A DNA stretch of 64,000 nucleotides, taken from contig SVHD01000001.1 in NCBI GenBank assembly GCA_015056015.1, forward strand, positions 135,636 through 199,635, read 5' to 3'. The notes under the pieces were generated by a model. It did no database searches and was not told the DNA's origin. It saw nothing but the letters and a program-made list of their open reading frames with translations. Made by a program: the position numbers and the translations under genes. Within the stretch, counting starts at the first letter, position 1, and each line of letters begins with the position of its first letter. The stretch is from Clostridiales bacterium (GTDB taxonomy: Bacteria; Bacillota; Clostridia; Christensenellales; Aristaeellaceae). This document shows positions 55,541-64,000 of the stretch, piece after piece.

Positions 55541-56428
55541 TTATTCCTGCCGCAAATCCCCTTCAAAGAACAGGGCCACGGTGCCCGGGCCGGTATGGCT
55601 GCCGATGGTGGTGCCCACGCTGTTGATAAGCACCTTGCCATTCAAATGGGGGAATTTTTCCTCCACCAGCGCCGCCACGGCCTGGGCGTCCTCCAGGCAA
55701 TCGGAATGGGAAATGAAGCATTTTCCGCTGTAATTTTCCCGATCCCTGGCATAGGTCATCATTTTTTCCACAATCCGCACAATCACCTTTTTCTTGGTGC
55801 GGATTTTTTCCTTGGGAATCAGCTTGCCCGCCTGATCCATATGCAGAAGGGGGCAGATATGCAGCACGCTGCCCACCAGCCCGGAAGCCCGGGAAACCCG
55901 GCCGCCCTTGACGTAGTAGGTCAGATCGGTGGAAAAGAACCAGGCATGGAAATTCAGCCGATGGGCCAGGCCCCAGGCGTATGCTTCCGCCGCCGTCATG
56001 CCTTCATCCCGCCGGTCGGCCAGGGCGTCCATCAAAAGGCCATAGCCCGAGGAGGCCAGAAGGGAATCCAGCACGAAAATTTTCCGTTCCGGATATTTTT
56101 CTTCCAGCGTCCGTTTCGCCAGCATGGCGGAATTATACACCCCGGAAATGCCGGAAGAAAGGCAGACATGCACGATATCCTGTCCATTTTCCAGGAAGGG
56201 CGTGAAATACGCCTCAAATTCATCCTCATTCACCTGGGAGGTCTTGGTTTCCGCGCCCTGGCGCATGGCCTCGTAAAAATCCGGGAAGGAAATGCTCCGG
56301 CCCAGATCATCGGCGTATTGCCGGTCGTTAAGAGAAAAATGGAAGCAGATATAATGGATATTCCGTTCTTCAAAATGACCTTTGGCCAGATCAGCAGTAG
56401 AACAGCAACTCAGAATAAAATTTCCCAT
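55541..56428 (-). CDS. DegV family fatty-acid-binding protein
   Basis: A 295-residue DegV protein: ILSCCSTADLAKGHF start, the TSQVNEDEF loop, LSSGISGVYNSAMLAK (Ser contacting the carboxylate) and GSHTGPGTVALFFEG end. DegV/FakB proteins hold a fatty acid for phosphorylation by FakA; fakA is not in the window. GAGGAGG lies nine bases before the ATG. It follows the TetR gene by 40 bases on the same strand, so the TetR operator probably controls both. Confidence 0.9.
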   Translation of the reverse strand: MGNFILSCCSTADLAKGHFEERNIHYICFHFSLNDRQYADDLGRSISFPDFYEAMRQGAETKTSQVNEDEFEAYFTPFLENGQDIVHVCLSSGISGVYNSAMLAKRTLEEKYPERKIFVLDSLLASSGYGLLMDALADRRDEGMTAAEAYAWGLAHRLNFHAWFFSTDLTYYVKGGRVSRASGLVGSVLHICPLLHMDQAGKLIPKEKIRTKKKVIVRIVEKMMTYARDRENYSGKCFISHSDCLEDAQAVAALVEEKFPHLNGKVLINSVGTTIGSHTGPGTVALFFEGDLRQE

Positions 56429-56468
56429 TGTCTATTTCCTCCTCTTTTCCTGTTCTGATTGGAATGGC

Positions 56469-57089
56469 TCATTGGCCTCTTTGCCAGAGGCCCACCTGAT
56501 AATCAATCCATCGTTTTCTGTTATGATCATCCTTCAGCCGGCTATCCCCCACGCCCATCAATTCCGCAGCCAGATGATAGAGCATCAGGGAATCCAGCAT
56601 TTCGGCGGCGCTTTCAAAATCCATAGGCGCAATCTGGCCCCTTTCCGCCTGAACGGCCAGAAGATGGGCAAACCATTGCTGCCGTTTTTTCATCACCAGG
56701 CGCAATTGGTCATCCAGAATCCATTCCCGGATTTCCCCTTCCCGAATGATGATCCGGAACAGATCGGCATAGCGCATCACCGTCCGGTCAATGCCCTGGT
56801 AGAGGGCCTCCAGCATTTCCGTCACAGGCAGGTTTTCCAGAAAATCCTTCTGGGCATTCAGTTCATTGAGCAGCTGCAGCATATTTTCCTGGATCAGCAC
56901 CTGCATCAATTCCTTTTTCCCGCCTGGAAAATAATGATACAAAAGGCTGTCCGCCACCCCAAGCCCATCGCAGATGGCATGAACGGATGTGGCAGCATAG
57001 CCCCGCTGGGAAAACAGGGCAAGGGCGGCGGCCAGCAGCCGCTGCCGGCGTTCCTGTGCCTGCTCCTGCCGCCGGGTTTTCTTTTCCAA
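56469..57089 (-). CDS. TetR/AcrR-family transcriptional regulator
   Basis: A 206-residue repressor. The HTH is LLAAALALFSQRGYAATSVHAICDGLGVADSLLYHYFPGGKKEL; the C-terminal ligand-binding region is helical without close family resemblance. The start is a TTG after AAGGAGAAG, chosen because the ORF-track start would run through the operator. An operator-like palindrome and promoter lie directly upstream, implying autoregulation. Next gene in line is DegV. Confidence 0.9.
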   Translation of the reverse strand: MEKKTRRQEQAQERRQRLLAAALALFSQRGYAATSVHAICDGLGVADSLLYHYFPGGKKELMQVLIQENMLQLLNELNAQKDFLENLPVTEMLEALYQGIDRTVMRYADLFRIIIREGEIREWILDDQLRLVMKKRQQWFAHLLAVQAERGQIAPMDFESAAEMLDSLMLYHLAAELMGVGDSRLKDDHNRKRWIDYQVGLWQRGQ

Positions 57090-57103
57090 TACGCTTCTCC
57101 TTT

Positions 57104-57125
57104 TCACTGAATGTTCGTTCAGTGA
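57104..57125. promoter_or_regulatory. TetR operator palindrome
   Basis: TCACTGAA-TGTTCG-TTCAGTGA, a perfect 8-base inverted repeat abutting the -10 box of the tetR promoter. Confidence 0.85.
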
Positions 57126-57126
57126 A

Positions 57127-57156
57127 ATTATACAGGTTTTCTTCATTCCTTGTCAA
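57127..57156 (-). promoter_or_regulatory. Promoter of the tetR-degV unit
   Basis: Minus strand TTGACA, 18-base spacer, TATAAT. Confidence 0.88.
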
Positions 57157-57200
57157 CCCTTCAATATCCCCGCCATTTTTTCGCCACATTATCGTTGCCC

Positions 57201-57240
57201 AAAACAGAAAAAGAATGGGAAATACAAAAATTTCCCATTC
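57201..57240 (-). terminator. Intrinsic terminator of the second Gfo/Idh cluster
   Basis: Minus strand GAATGGGAAAT-TTTTGT-ATTTCCCATTC followed by TTTTTCTGTTTT. Confidence 0.88.
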
Positions 57241-57284
57241 CTTCTGCGAAAAGACGCGGATGGTATCCCCCGTCCTTCCTTCGT

Positions 57285-58289
57285 TTATTGCTGCTTGCCA
57301 AAGGCCAGATCCATGGCGTCCAGGGAAAGCTCCACAGAACGGGCGCCCTCCTTCAGGGATGCGATCTGGGGCAGGGCAGGGTTTTCCAGCAGCATTGCAA
57401 AATAGCGCAATTCCTTGTAATAGCCCCCCAGGCTGGAAATATTGCCGCTGCCCGCCGTGCCTTCAAAGCTCTTTTCAATCACGGGGGTGAATTTTTCCCC
57501 ATCCACGGGATAGACGGTAAATTCTCCCGTTCCGGAATCAAAGTATACGGTGGCCTTTTCAAATTTCACGCAATAGGCCATGCTGAAACGGAAATCGGCG
57601 GGATAATTCCAGCTGCCCTCCGCCTGGCACATGGCGCCGTCGTAGAGGTAGGTGGTGGTCATATATTCGGAAAGGCCATCCTTTTCCTGAATGCCGCAGG
57701 CCAGAATTTTCTTAGGTTCGCCCATCAGATAGCGGATAAAATCCACATCATGCACATGCAAATCCAGGGCCATGCCGCCGCTCTTTTCAAATTGATGCAG
57801 CCATCCTTCCCAGGCCCATTCGGGGCGAGGAGAAAGGCGGGTGAACATGCCGGTGACGACTTTCCCGTAGGTATTCTTTTCTTTCACATTTTTCAGCCAT
57901 TCATATTCATCCCAGAAGCGGACCACCTGGCCCACCTGCACCATTTTTCCCGTTTCTTCCTGCACCTTCAGCAGATACGCCGCCTCTTCCCGGGTGCGGC
58001 ACAGGGGCTTTTCCACAAAGGCGTGGAAGCCATGCTGCATGGCGGAAGCGGCATATTGGGCATGCAGATAGGTGGGCAGGCAGATATCCACATAATCCAC
58101 CTGGGCATTTTCAATCAGCGCCTGGGCGTCCGGATAGATTTCTGCGCCGAACATGGCGGCGATTTCCTCCGCCTTTTCCTTGTGCACATCCGCCACCGCC
58201 GCCACCTGCACCTGATCCGCAAGCGCCTTATAGCAATTGGCATGCATGGTGCCCATGTAACCGCAGCCGATCAAACCAACTTTCAGCAT
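57285..58289 (-). CDS. Gfo/Idh/MocA family oxidoreductase (third gene of second cluster)
   Basis: A 334-residue sugar dehydrogenase-like protein: VGLIGCGYMGTMHANCY, the EKP motif in HAFVEKPLCRTREEA, and GGMALDLHVHDVDFIRYLMG with the catalytic Asp/His set. The ORF opens at a GTG within the preceding stop; the ATG at 58289, nine bases after GGAGG, is preferred. It probably oxidises a sugar or inositol with NAD(P). The isomerase gene lies directly upstream. Confidence 0.92.
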   Translation of the reverse strand: MLKVGLIGCGYMGTMHANCYKALADQVQVAAVADVHKEKAEEIAAMFGAEIYPDAQALIENAQVDYVDICLPTYLHAQYAASAMQHGFHAFVEKPLCRTREEAAYLLKVQEETGKMVQVGQVVRFWDEYEWLKNVKEKNTYGKVVTGMFTRLSPRPEWAWEGWLHQFEKSGGMALDLHVHDVDFIRYLMGEPKKILACGIQEKDGLSEYMTTTYLYDGAMCQAEGSWNYPADFRFSMAYCVKFEKATVYFDSGTGEFTVYPVDGEKFTPVIEKSFEGTAGSGNISSLGGYYKELRYFAMLLENPALPQIASLKEGARSVELSLDAMDLAFGKQQ

Positions 58290-58294
58290 AATTT

Positions 58295-59131
58295 TCACCC
58301 TCCGATAATTCTGTTCATCGCATTGGAAGTATTATAGAGAATGGTTTCCGGATACTGGGCATAAGGCGGCAGCATTTCAGCGGTAACCCAGCCGTCATAG
58401 CCGTTTTTTTCCAGCGCCGCCCGGACATTTTTCCAGTTCACATCCCCGGAAAGCAAATCGCCGAAGCCATCCAGGGTGCCCACGCTGCGCTTGAAATCCT
58501 TGAAATGCACCTTGCGGATGCGCTTGCCCAGAATTTTGATCCACTGCTCCGGATAGCCGCAATAGAGCACATTGCCCACATCAAAATAGGAACCCACCCA
58601 GGGAGAATTGACCTTGTCAATCAAATCCCGCATTTCCAGAGGAGAAAGCAGGAATTTATTCCATACGTTTTCGATGCATAATTCCACCTGATATTCTTCC
58701 GCCACGGGGGCCAATTCCTTCAGGGCCTCCAGGCAGCGATCATAGGCCACGTCATAATCCACGATTTCGCTGCCCGGTTCAAAATCCACTCCCACAGCGC
58801 CGGGCACCACCAGAATGCTCTGGCAGCCCAGCCAGGAAGCCACCTGCAATTGCTTTCTGGTGATTTCTTTGGCTTCCTTCCGGATTTCTTCGCTGCTTGC
58901 GGTGTAATTCTTTTTCCAGTAAAGGCCGCTGGCCACGCTGTAAAGGGCGACGCCGGCTTCCTTTGCCCAGGCCTTCACCGTTTCCGCGTCTTCCTTCGTG
59001 CTTTCCAGGCTTACCATGCCCTTTTCATCCAGCGCCACTTCCACGCCGTCAAAGCCTGCGTCCCGGGCCAGCTGAAAGCATTTTTTCAAATCCGTTTCCG
59101 CAAAGGACCAGATGCTGATGCCTTTTTTCAT
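58295..59131 (-). CDS. Sugar phosphate isomerase/epimerase
   Basis: A 278-residue TIM barrel: ISIWSFAETDLKKCFQLA, VELCIENVWNKFLLSP with metal Glu, SYFDVGNVLYCGYPEQW and KVHFKDFKRSVG, then VTAEMLPP. This matches the IolE/xylose-isomerase-like group. It sits between two Gfo/Idh genes (5 and 18 bases away). Substrate unknown. AGGAGGAAAAAAT precedes the ATG. Confidence 0.88.
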   Translation of the reverse strand: MKKGISIWSFAETDLKKCFQLARDAGFDGVEVALDEKGMVSLESTKEDAETVKAWAKEAGVALYSVASGLYWKKNYTASSEEIRKEAKEITRKQLQVASWLGCQSILVVPGAVGVDFEPGSEIVDYDVAYDRCLEALKELAPVAEEYQVELCIENVWNKFLLSPLEMRDLIDKVNSPWVGSYFDVGNVLYCGYPEQWIKILGKRIRKVHFKDFKRSVGTLDGFGDLLSGDVNWKNVRAALEKNGYDGWVTAEMLPPYAQYPETILYNTSNAMNRIIGG

Positions 59132-59149
59132 ATTTTTTCCTCCTCTTCC

Positions 59150-60427
59150 TCATTCGGGAATAATGGGAATTTCGGGCAGATTGGTAATAACGTCCAGAGA
59201 ATATTTGCCATCGTTGGGGCTCTCTCTGCGGAACCATTTGCCATTGGTGAAATCGGGGAATTCCACCGGCGCGCCGCCCCGGGCCAGGGATGCTTCCGAC
59301 AGCGGCCCGATGGCCAGCCAGGTGAGGGTATCATAAATATCAATGGGGGGCGTTACCCCATCCTTCACGCTTTCCACGAAGGCCCGCATCACCAGCCAAT
59401 CCAATCCGCCGTGGCCGCCCTTATTTTCCATGGTGGCATATTCCGCCCGGAGGGGATGATCGTATTTTTCATAGAAATCCGTTTCATTATCGAAGCATTC
59501 CTCCATACCCTCCAGATAGAAAGTGCAATGATTCTTGCCGGATTCTTCGCACATGCCCAGGGTGCCGCGGACGGAAAATTCCCGGCTGTAGAAAGCCCGG
59601 GGCAGGGTGGTATCCAGGGTCAGGCGGATCTGCTCGCCCCCGGCGCAGGTAATCACTGTGGTCACAATATCCCCCTGCCTGAAATCCGCATTATAGAAAG
59701 GATGATCGGCGGGCACATGATCCTTCATATATTGCTTCAGGCCGCAGGCCTTGGTGGAAAAGGCGGAAAGGCTCACCATCCGGTTGCCCCGGTTGATATT
59801 GAGCAGCTTGGCAATGGGACCCAGGGCATGGGTGGGATATTGCTCGCAATTGCGGTAGGCATATTCCGCCAGGCGATAATGCTCGGTATCCACCTTGCCG
59901 TTTTCATCTTCCTTGAAAAGCTCCACCTTATTCAGATAATGATGGTAAGCGCCGGTGCAAAAAACGATTTCCCCCAGCAGCCCTTCCCTGGCCATGCGCA
60001 GGGCCATCATTTCCCTGCGGCCATAGCAGCAGTTTTCCAGCATCATGGCATGAATACCGGTGCGCTTGTAGGCATCCAGCAGGGCCTGGCATTCCTCCAT
60101 GCTGTAGGCGCAGCCCACCTCGATGGCGGTCTGCTTACCGGCGTCCATGCAATCAATGGCGCACTGAATACGGCTGTTCCAGGCGGTCATGATCACCACG
60201 GCGTCCATTTCCTTGATTTTGAGCATTTCATGGTAATCGGTAAAAAGCAGGGGGGCGGGGCGGCCCTTCTTTTCCACATCCGCGCAGCTTTTCTTCAATC
60301 GGTCTTCCTTCAGATCGCAGATGGCCACGATCTCCACATCCGTCATTTCGGCAAAGCAGCGATCCAGAATAAAGGATCCCCGGCGGCCCAGGCCGATGTA
60401 GCCCAGCTTGATTTTTTCTTTTTGCAT
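59150..60427 (-). CDS. Gfo/Idh/MocA family oxidoreductase (first gene of second cluster)
   Basis: A 425-residue member, longer than the other two. LGYIGLGRRGSFILDRC is the Rossmann loop; TAIEVGCAYSMEECQ stands where EKP usually lies, so the canonical Lys is absent; NKGGHGGLDWLVMRAFVE contains an HGG-D motif. The layout resembles the long Gfo/Idh members of glycosidase family 109 type or inositol enzymes; activity is uncertain because of the changed motif. It is divergent from an AraC gene. Confidence 0.87.
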   Translation of the reverse strand: MQKEKIKLGYIGLGRRGSFILDRCFAEMTDVEIVAICDLKEDRLKKSCADVEKKGRPAPLLFTDYHEMLKIKEMDAVVIMTAWNSRIQCAIDCMDAGKQTAIEVGCAYSMEECQALLDAYKRTGIHAMMLENCCYGRREMMALRMAREGLLGEIVFCTGAYHHYLNKVELFKEDENGKVDTEHYRLAEYAYRNCEQYPTHALGPIAKLLNINRGNRMVSLSAFSTKACGLKQYMKDHVPADHPFYNADFRQGDIVTTVITCAGGEQIRLTLDTTLPRAFYSREFSVRGTLGMCEESGKNHCTFYLEGMEECFDNETDFYEKYDHPLRAEYATMENKGGHGGLDWLVMRAFVESVKDGVTPPIDIYDTLTWLAIGPLSEASLARGGAPVEFPDFTNGKWFRRESPNDGKYSLDVITNLPEIPIIPE

Positions 60428-60479
60428 ATTTCATTCCTCCGTTTTTCATGGATTGACAACGTGCCTTGATTCAATTATA

Positions 60480-60508
60480 ATTTTATTCAAGCTAATAATA
60501 TATTTCAA
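60480..60508 (-). promoter_or_regulatory. Promoter of the second Gfo/Idh cluster
   Basis: Minus strand TTGAAA, 17-base spacer, TAAAAT, in an AT-rich divergent region shared with the AraC gene. Confidence 0.6.
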
Positions 60509-60551
60509 TTCATAATCGGTCACAAAAATTATAAAATCAGGTACAAATTAT

Positions 60552-61373
60552 ATGAAAAATTATCGTGTTCATCCGGTTCATTATCCCTTCCGCATCACTG
60601 CTTTTCATTCCGCCTATGATTTTTCCTGGGATGATACCTTTCGTTTCCTGGGCGAAAGCCATGATTTCTGGGAATTTGTATGCGTGCTGGATGGAGAGGT
60701 AGAAGTGGTGGAGGATGAAAAGGTCTATTCCCTCTACGGCGGGGATATGATCTGCCATGGGCCCAACGAATTTCACCGCATCTGCAGCGCCGGTGGATCC
60801 CATCCCCATGTGCTGGTGCTCACATTCAATCACGAAGGGGAATTGCCGCCCCGGCTGTGGGAGGATGTATTTTTTCTCAGTCCGGAAGAAAAAACGGAAT
60901 ACTATGAAATTTTCAAGCGGGTATATGCCGCCTTCCACGGCGTCAATACCGATCCTTATGCAGAGGCCGAGGCCGCCTATGCCCTGGCAGCCTTTCTGGT
61001 TCGCCTCGCCGCCCACAAGCCCGCCTCCCGCCCGCCCCTGCGGGCCAGCCGCAGCGCGGAAATGTATCAGGAATTGATTGAAACCATGAAGGCCGGGGTG
61101 GCGGAAAATTATTCCCTGAATGATCTGGCCAAGCGCCACGCCATCAGTGTCAGCGCGGTGAAAAAACTATTCCGTGATTATGCAGGCATCGGCGCCATGA
61201 GTTATTACGCCATGCTCCGGGGTCAGGAGGCCCTGCGGCTGCTGACAAACGGAAAGAGCATTGAGGAAACGGCAGAAATGCTGAATTTTTCTTCCGTCAA
61301 TTATTTTTCCTTATGCTTTAAAAAGCAATTTGGCGCGCCGCCGGCCAGATATTTACGGGAACGGAAAAAATAA
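60552..61373 (+). CDS. AraC-family transcriptional regulator
   Basis: A 273-residue regulator: cupin sensing domain (HDFWEFVCVLDGEVEVVEDEKVY, GGDMICHGPNEFHRI) and C-terminal AraC double HTH (YSLNDLAKRHAISVSAVKKLF and KSIEETAEMLNFSSVNYFSLCFKKQFGAPPARYL). No strong ribosome site precedes the ATG, which suggests low expression. It is divergent from the Gfo/Idh-isomerase-Gfo/Idh operon, its probable target. Confidence 0.9.
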   Translation: MKNYRVHPVHYPFRITAFHSAYDFSWDDTFRFLGESHDFWEFVCVLDGEVEVVEDEKVYSLYGGDMICHGPNEFHRICSAGGSHPHVLVLTFNHEGELPPRLWEDVFFLSPEEKTEYYEIFKRVYAAFHGVNTDPYAEAEAAYALAAFLVRLAAHKPASRPPLRASRSAEMYQELIETMKAGVAENYSLNDLAKRHAISVSAVKKLFRDYAGIGAMSYYAMLRGQEALRLLTNGKSIEETAEMLNFSSVNYFSLCFKKQFGAPPARYLRERKK

Positions 61374-61378
61374 AAAAA

Positions 61379-61407
61379 TTGCAGATCAAAAAGACCCATG
61401 CTATAAT
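61379..61407 (+). promoter_or_regulatory. Promoter of the PanE-like gene
   Basis: TTGCAG, 17-base spacer, TATAAT, beginning six bases after the AraC stop. Confidence 0.78.
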
Positions 61408-61439
61408 GAGCTCAGAATCAGGAAAGGAGATTTTGAAAA

Positions 61440-62465
61440 ATGACGAAGAATATTCGCTGCGCCATTTACGGCGCGGGCTCCCTGGGCACGGTGCTGGGGG
61501 CATATATGACAAAAAACGGCGCCAAGGTGGATCTGATCAACCGGAATCAGGCCCATGTGGCGGCGCTGAAGGCGCATGGCGCGAAAATCAATGGCACGGT
61601 GGATCTGACGGTGCCGGTCAGCGCCCTGACCCCCGATGAAATGGAAGGCGTTTATGATGTGATCCTGCTGCTTACCAAGCAGCTGAAAAACCCCGAAGTG
61701 GTTTCCATGCTCAAGGATTATCTGGCGGATGACGGCGTGCTGGTTACCCTGCAAAACGGCATCCCCGAGCCCGGCATTGCCGAAATCATCGGGGAAGGGC
61801 GCACCATGGGCTGCGTGGTGGAATGGGGCGCCACCCTTTCCGCGCCCGGGGTTTGCACCCTCACCAGCCATCCCGACAGCCTGTCCTTCCATATGGGCAA
61901 AATGAAGGGCATCACGGATGAACAATTTGCCATGGTCAAGGAATTGCTGGAATTGATGTGCCCCGTTTATGAAGAAACCAATCTGCTGGGGGCGCGCTGG
62001 TCCAAGCTGCTGATCAACGGCGTATTTTCCGGGCTGGGCACCGTCATCGGCGGCACCTTCGGCGATGTGGCCGGGGATCCCCAGGCGCGGAAGGTGGCCC
62101 TTGCCTGCATGAAGGAATGTATCGATGTGGGCCATGCCGCCGGGGCGGAATTCGTGCCGGTGCAGGGCAAAAATATCATCAAATTATTCTATTATAAAAA
62201 TCCCCTCAAGCGGGCCTTTGCCAATCTGCTGATCCCCATCGCCATGAAAAAGCATCGGGCCATCGAGCCTTCCATGCTCCAGGATCTGAAAAAAGGCAAG
62301 CCCTGCGAAATCGACGCCATTAATGGCGTGATCTGTGAATGGGGCAAAAAATGCGGCGTGAAAACCCCCATCAACGATAAAATCGTGGAAATCGTGAAAA
62401 AGGAAGAGGCCGGCGAGCTGAAATGGGAAAAAAGCAATCTCCGCTTCTTCGAGGGCCTTGTGTAA
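61440..62465 (+). CDS. Ketopantoate reductase family (ApbA/PanE-like) oxidoreductase
   Basis: A 341-residue NADPH-dependent reductase. YGAGSLGTVLGAYMTKNGAKVDLINRN is the Rossmann start, LLLTKQLKN the conserved Lys region, and RWSKLLINGVFSGLGTVIGG the domain hinge carrying a second Lys. PanE makes pantoate for coenzyme A, but this family is broad and no pan genes adjoin, so the product name is by family only. The start follows GGAAAGGAG. Confidence 0.82.
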   Translation: MTKNIRCAIYGAGSLGTVLGAYMTKNGAKVDLINRNQAHVAALKAHGAKINGTVDLTVPVSALTPDEMEGVYDVILLLTKQLKNPEVVSMLKDYLADDGVLVTLQNGIPEPGIAEIIGEGRTMGCVVEWGATLSAPGVCTLTSHPDSLSFHMGKMKGITDEQFAMVKELLELMCPVYEETNLLGARWSKLLINGVFSGLGTVIGGTFGDVAGDPQARKVALACMKECIDVGHAAGAEFVPVQGKNIIKLFYYKNPLKRAFANLLIPIAMKKHRAIEPSMLQDLKKGKPCEIDAINGVICEWGKKCGVKTPINDKIVEIVKKEEAGELKWEKSNLRFFEGLV

Positions 62466-62478
62466 ATCGTTCAATATT

Positions 62479-62582
62479 GCGAGAGGGTGTTTCTTTTAAA
62501 AAAGAAACACCCTCTCGCGCTCTCCCAAAGAAAACCAACTCTGGAACACACGATTCGCCTTAAATCCAATTGTATTCCAGTG
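62479..62582 (+). repeat. Palindromic intergenic element, copy 17 (GCGAGAGGG subtype)
   Basis: Arms GCGAGAGGGTGTTTCTTT and complement (62479-62518), GCTCTCCCAAAGAAAACC, ACTCTGGAAC and ATTCCAGTG. Confidence 0.86.
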
Positions 62583-62644
62583 ATACAAAAAGGGATTCCC
62601 CGTTTCGTTTTCCCCACGCATCACGGGAAATTGCCAATTCCATA

Positions 62645-62726
62645 ACAGATTAAATATTCCCGAAACAGCTTTCTTGGAGGGGGTGCGGGGGAACCATTCT
62701 TTGGCTTCAAAGAATGGTTCCCCCGC
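62645..62726 (-). repeat. Palindromic intergenic element, copy 18 (inverted)
   Basis: Minus strand: GCGGGGGAACCATTCTTT hairpin (62685-62726), ACCCCCTCCAAGAAAGCTG, then GGGAATATTT. Its hairpin arm matches copies 1 and 5. Confidence 0.84.
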
Positions 62727-62746
62727 AATCTTTCCCCCCACAATTT

Positions 62747-63865
62747 CTATTTCGTCATCTCCCCCACCGCGGCGATCAGCGCGTCCACGTCGCCCTCGGT
62801 GTTGAAAGGGCCCAGGCTTGCCCGGACGGCGCCCCGGGTGCCCAGCCAGGCATGGATAGCCGGCGCGCAATGCAGCCCGCCCCGAAGCGCAAATTTTTGC
62901 ATGCTCAGGGTGTCGGCCACCTCGCCGCTGTCCCTGTCCCGGATATTGAAGCTGACCACCCCCACCCTGGGCGCGTCATCCGCCCCATATACCGTCAAGC
63001 CGGAAATATTTTTCAGTCCCTGCCGCAATCGCAGGGCCAGAAAATGCTCATATTCCGCAATAGCCCCCTGATGCCGCAGGATGAATTTCAGGCCCTGGCT
63101 AAGCCCGGCGATCCCGGGCAGATTGGCCGTGCCGCTTTCCAGGCGATCGGGCAGCATGGCGGGCTGCAGCATGCTTTCCGAGGCCGATCCCGTTCCCCCT
63201 TCCCGCAGCGGCCGGGGCAAAATACCCTTCCCCACATAAAGCAGCCCCGTGCCCATGGGCCCCAGCAGCCCTTTATGCCCGGGCATGGCGATCATATCCG
63301 CATGAATGGGGGCTAAATCCTCGGTTCCGGCGGTCTGGGCGGCGTCCAGCAAAAGGGGCACGCCCTTTTCATGGCAGGCCCGGGCGATCTCCCGGGCAGG
63401 CTGGATCACGCCGGTCACATTGCTGGCATGGCAAAGCACGCAAAGGGCCGTTTTCGGGCCGATGGCGGCACGCACCGCATCCGGGGAAAGCAGTCCCCTT
63501 TCATCCGGCGGCAGCATCCGCAGGGTAATCTTCCCTGCGGCATGATAGCCCATCAGCGGCCGCATCACCGCATTATGCTCCCCATGGGAAACGATTACTT
63601 CATCCCCCTGATGCAATGTGCCCCTGATGGCCATATTCAGCGCATCGGTGCAATTGAGGCAGAAAATAATATTTTCCGGGGTGGAAACGCGCAAATACTG
63701 CGCCGCCAGTTCCCGGCAATTTTCCATGATCCTGCCGCCCGCCAGCGCCCCCGCATGCCCGGCCCGGCCCGGGTTCCCGCCAATCTTTTCCATCACCCCC
63801 GCCATGGCGCGAATCACCTCCGGGGGCTTGGGGAAGCTGGTGGCCGCATTATCCAGATAAATCAT
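62747..63865 (-). CDS. Class V aminotransferase, cysteine desulfurase-like
   Basis: A 372-residue PLP enzyme: MIYLDNAATSFPKPPEV start, VIVSHGEHNAVMRPL, LLLDAAQTAGT with the PLP-binding Asp, and DMIAMPGHKGLLGPMGTG with the Schiff-base Lys. The GLHCAPAIHAWLGT block holds a Cys in the position of the desulfurase nucleophile. It resembles the clostridial family that lies beside DUF3343, thought to supply sulfur or selenium. AGGGAGG precedes the ATG at 63865; the ORF track starts 30 codons earlier. Confidence 0.9.
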   Translation of the reverse strand: MIYLDNAATSFPKPPEVIRAMAGVMEKIGGNPGRAGHAGALAGGRIMENCRELAAQYLRVSTPENIIFCLNCTDALNMAIRGTLHQGDEVIVSHGEHNAVMRPLMGYHAAGKITLRMLPPDERGLLSPDAVRAAIGPKTALCVLCHASNVTGVIQPAREIARACHEKGVPLLLDAAQTAGTEDLAPIHADMIAMPGHKGLLGPMGTGLLYVGKGILPRPLREGGTGSASESMLQPAMLPDRLESGTANLPGIAGLSQGLKFILRHQGAIAEYEHFLALRLRQGLKNISGLTVYGADDAPRVGVVSFNIRDRDSGEVADTLSMQKFALRGGLHCAPAIHAWLGTRGAVRASLGPFNTEGDVDALIAAVGEMTK

Positions 63866-63942
63866 GCTTTTCCTCCCTCGCGGCTGCACCCGCCGCCTCT
63901 TTTCACCATAGAATATATGAGAAAGAAGGGAGGAGCATGACC

Positions 63943-64000
63943 ATGCAGGAAACATTCGGCATCGGCGCTTTTCGTTCCCGGCAGCAGGTGATGCGCTTTG
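63943..64000 (+). CDS. DUF3343-like protein (5' end only, cut by window edge)
   Basis: The frame MQETFGIGAFRSRQQVMRF runs off the window. F-R-S-R-x-Q-V-M-R-F opens DUF3343 proteins, small putative sulfur carriers commonly encoded next to class V aminotransferases, here divergent from one. GGAGG is nine bases from the ATG at 63943 and three from an earlier ATG at 63937. Only 19 residues are visible. Confidence 0.6.
   Translation, partial: MQETFGIGAFRSRQQVMRF

Overview
The window is bacterial chromosomal DNA, about 55% G+C by eye, with dense, short-spaced genes, AGGAGG-type ribosome binding sites and TTGACA/TATAAT promoters. Several features point to an endospore-lineage Firmicute of the class Clostridia: a HrcA/CIRCE-controlled groESL operon, a Gin (CsfB) anti-sigma-G homologue beside tmk, an EcfA1-EcfA2-EcfT cassette, DegV, a CyuA-type desulfidase and a yybP-ykoY riboswitch on mntP. 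The glycan-degrading enzymes suggest an uncultured gut member; assignment near Christensenellales is my inference only. There are no rRNA, tRNA, phage or transposase genes and no CRISPR array. Sixty-four genes are called, two of them cut by the window edges and one a 19-codon remnant.

Layout. 1-3.7 kb: divergent GH2 and GH35 glycosidases. 4.1-8.3 kb: minus-strand housekeeping genes (rubredoxin-type flavin reductase, Nfo-like protein, phosphoesterase, a tandem-fused glutamine amidotransferase, Smr). 8.5-11.4 kb: AraC regulator followed by a Gfo/Idh oxidoreductase and a sugar isomerase. 11.9-17.2 kb: P-loop NTPase, TtcA-like protein, RecD2, GNAT and AAA ATPase. 17.4-21.4 kb: a four-gene operon of two esterases, an (alpha/alpha)6 glycosidase-like protein and an ATP-grasp ligase behind a palindromic site. 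21.5-24.1 kb: HTH gene, broken HTH gene, groESL. 24.3-29.7 kb: MutY-GNAT fusion, ACT protein, structured RNA, GtrA, GH39, mntP with riboswitch, yajC. 29.9-37.3 kb: ECF cassette, MATE, Gin, HAD-Tmk fusion, mnmA. 37.6-46.4 kb: HD-GYP with a 26-residue peptide, GlpQ, second MATE, gpsA, DeoR. 46.5-56.4 kb: cysteine desulfidase, a sugar ABC importer, uxaC-eda, udk, DegV. 56.5-64 kb: TetR, a second Gfo/Idh-isomerase cluster with AraC, PanE-like reductase, class V aminotransferase.

How the genes work together: extracellular or cytoplasmic glycosidases (GH2, GH35, GH39-like) release sugars; an LplB/LplC-type importer probably brings in uronic-acid or other oligosaccharides; UxaC and a KDPG aldolase process hexuronates; and two Gfo/Idh plus isomerase modules, each with an AraC regulator, probably handle unusual sugars or inositols.

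The most striking feature is a family of about 18 roughly 40-105-bp palindromic elements scattered between genes. Each has a long hairpin whose arms vary together, then a conserved A/C-rich block, then a CTGG...CCAG tail pairing. By my count they occupy all nine convergent intergenic gaps with room for them, four same-direction gaps, and none of the eleven divergent gaps.
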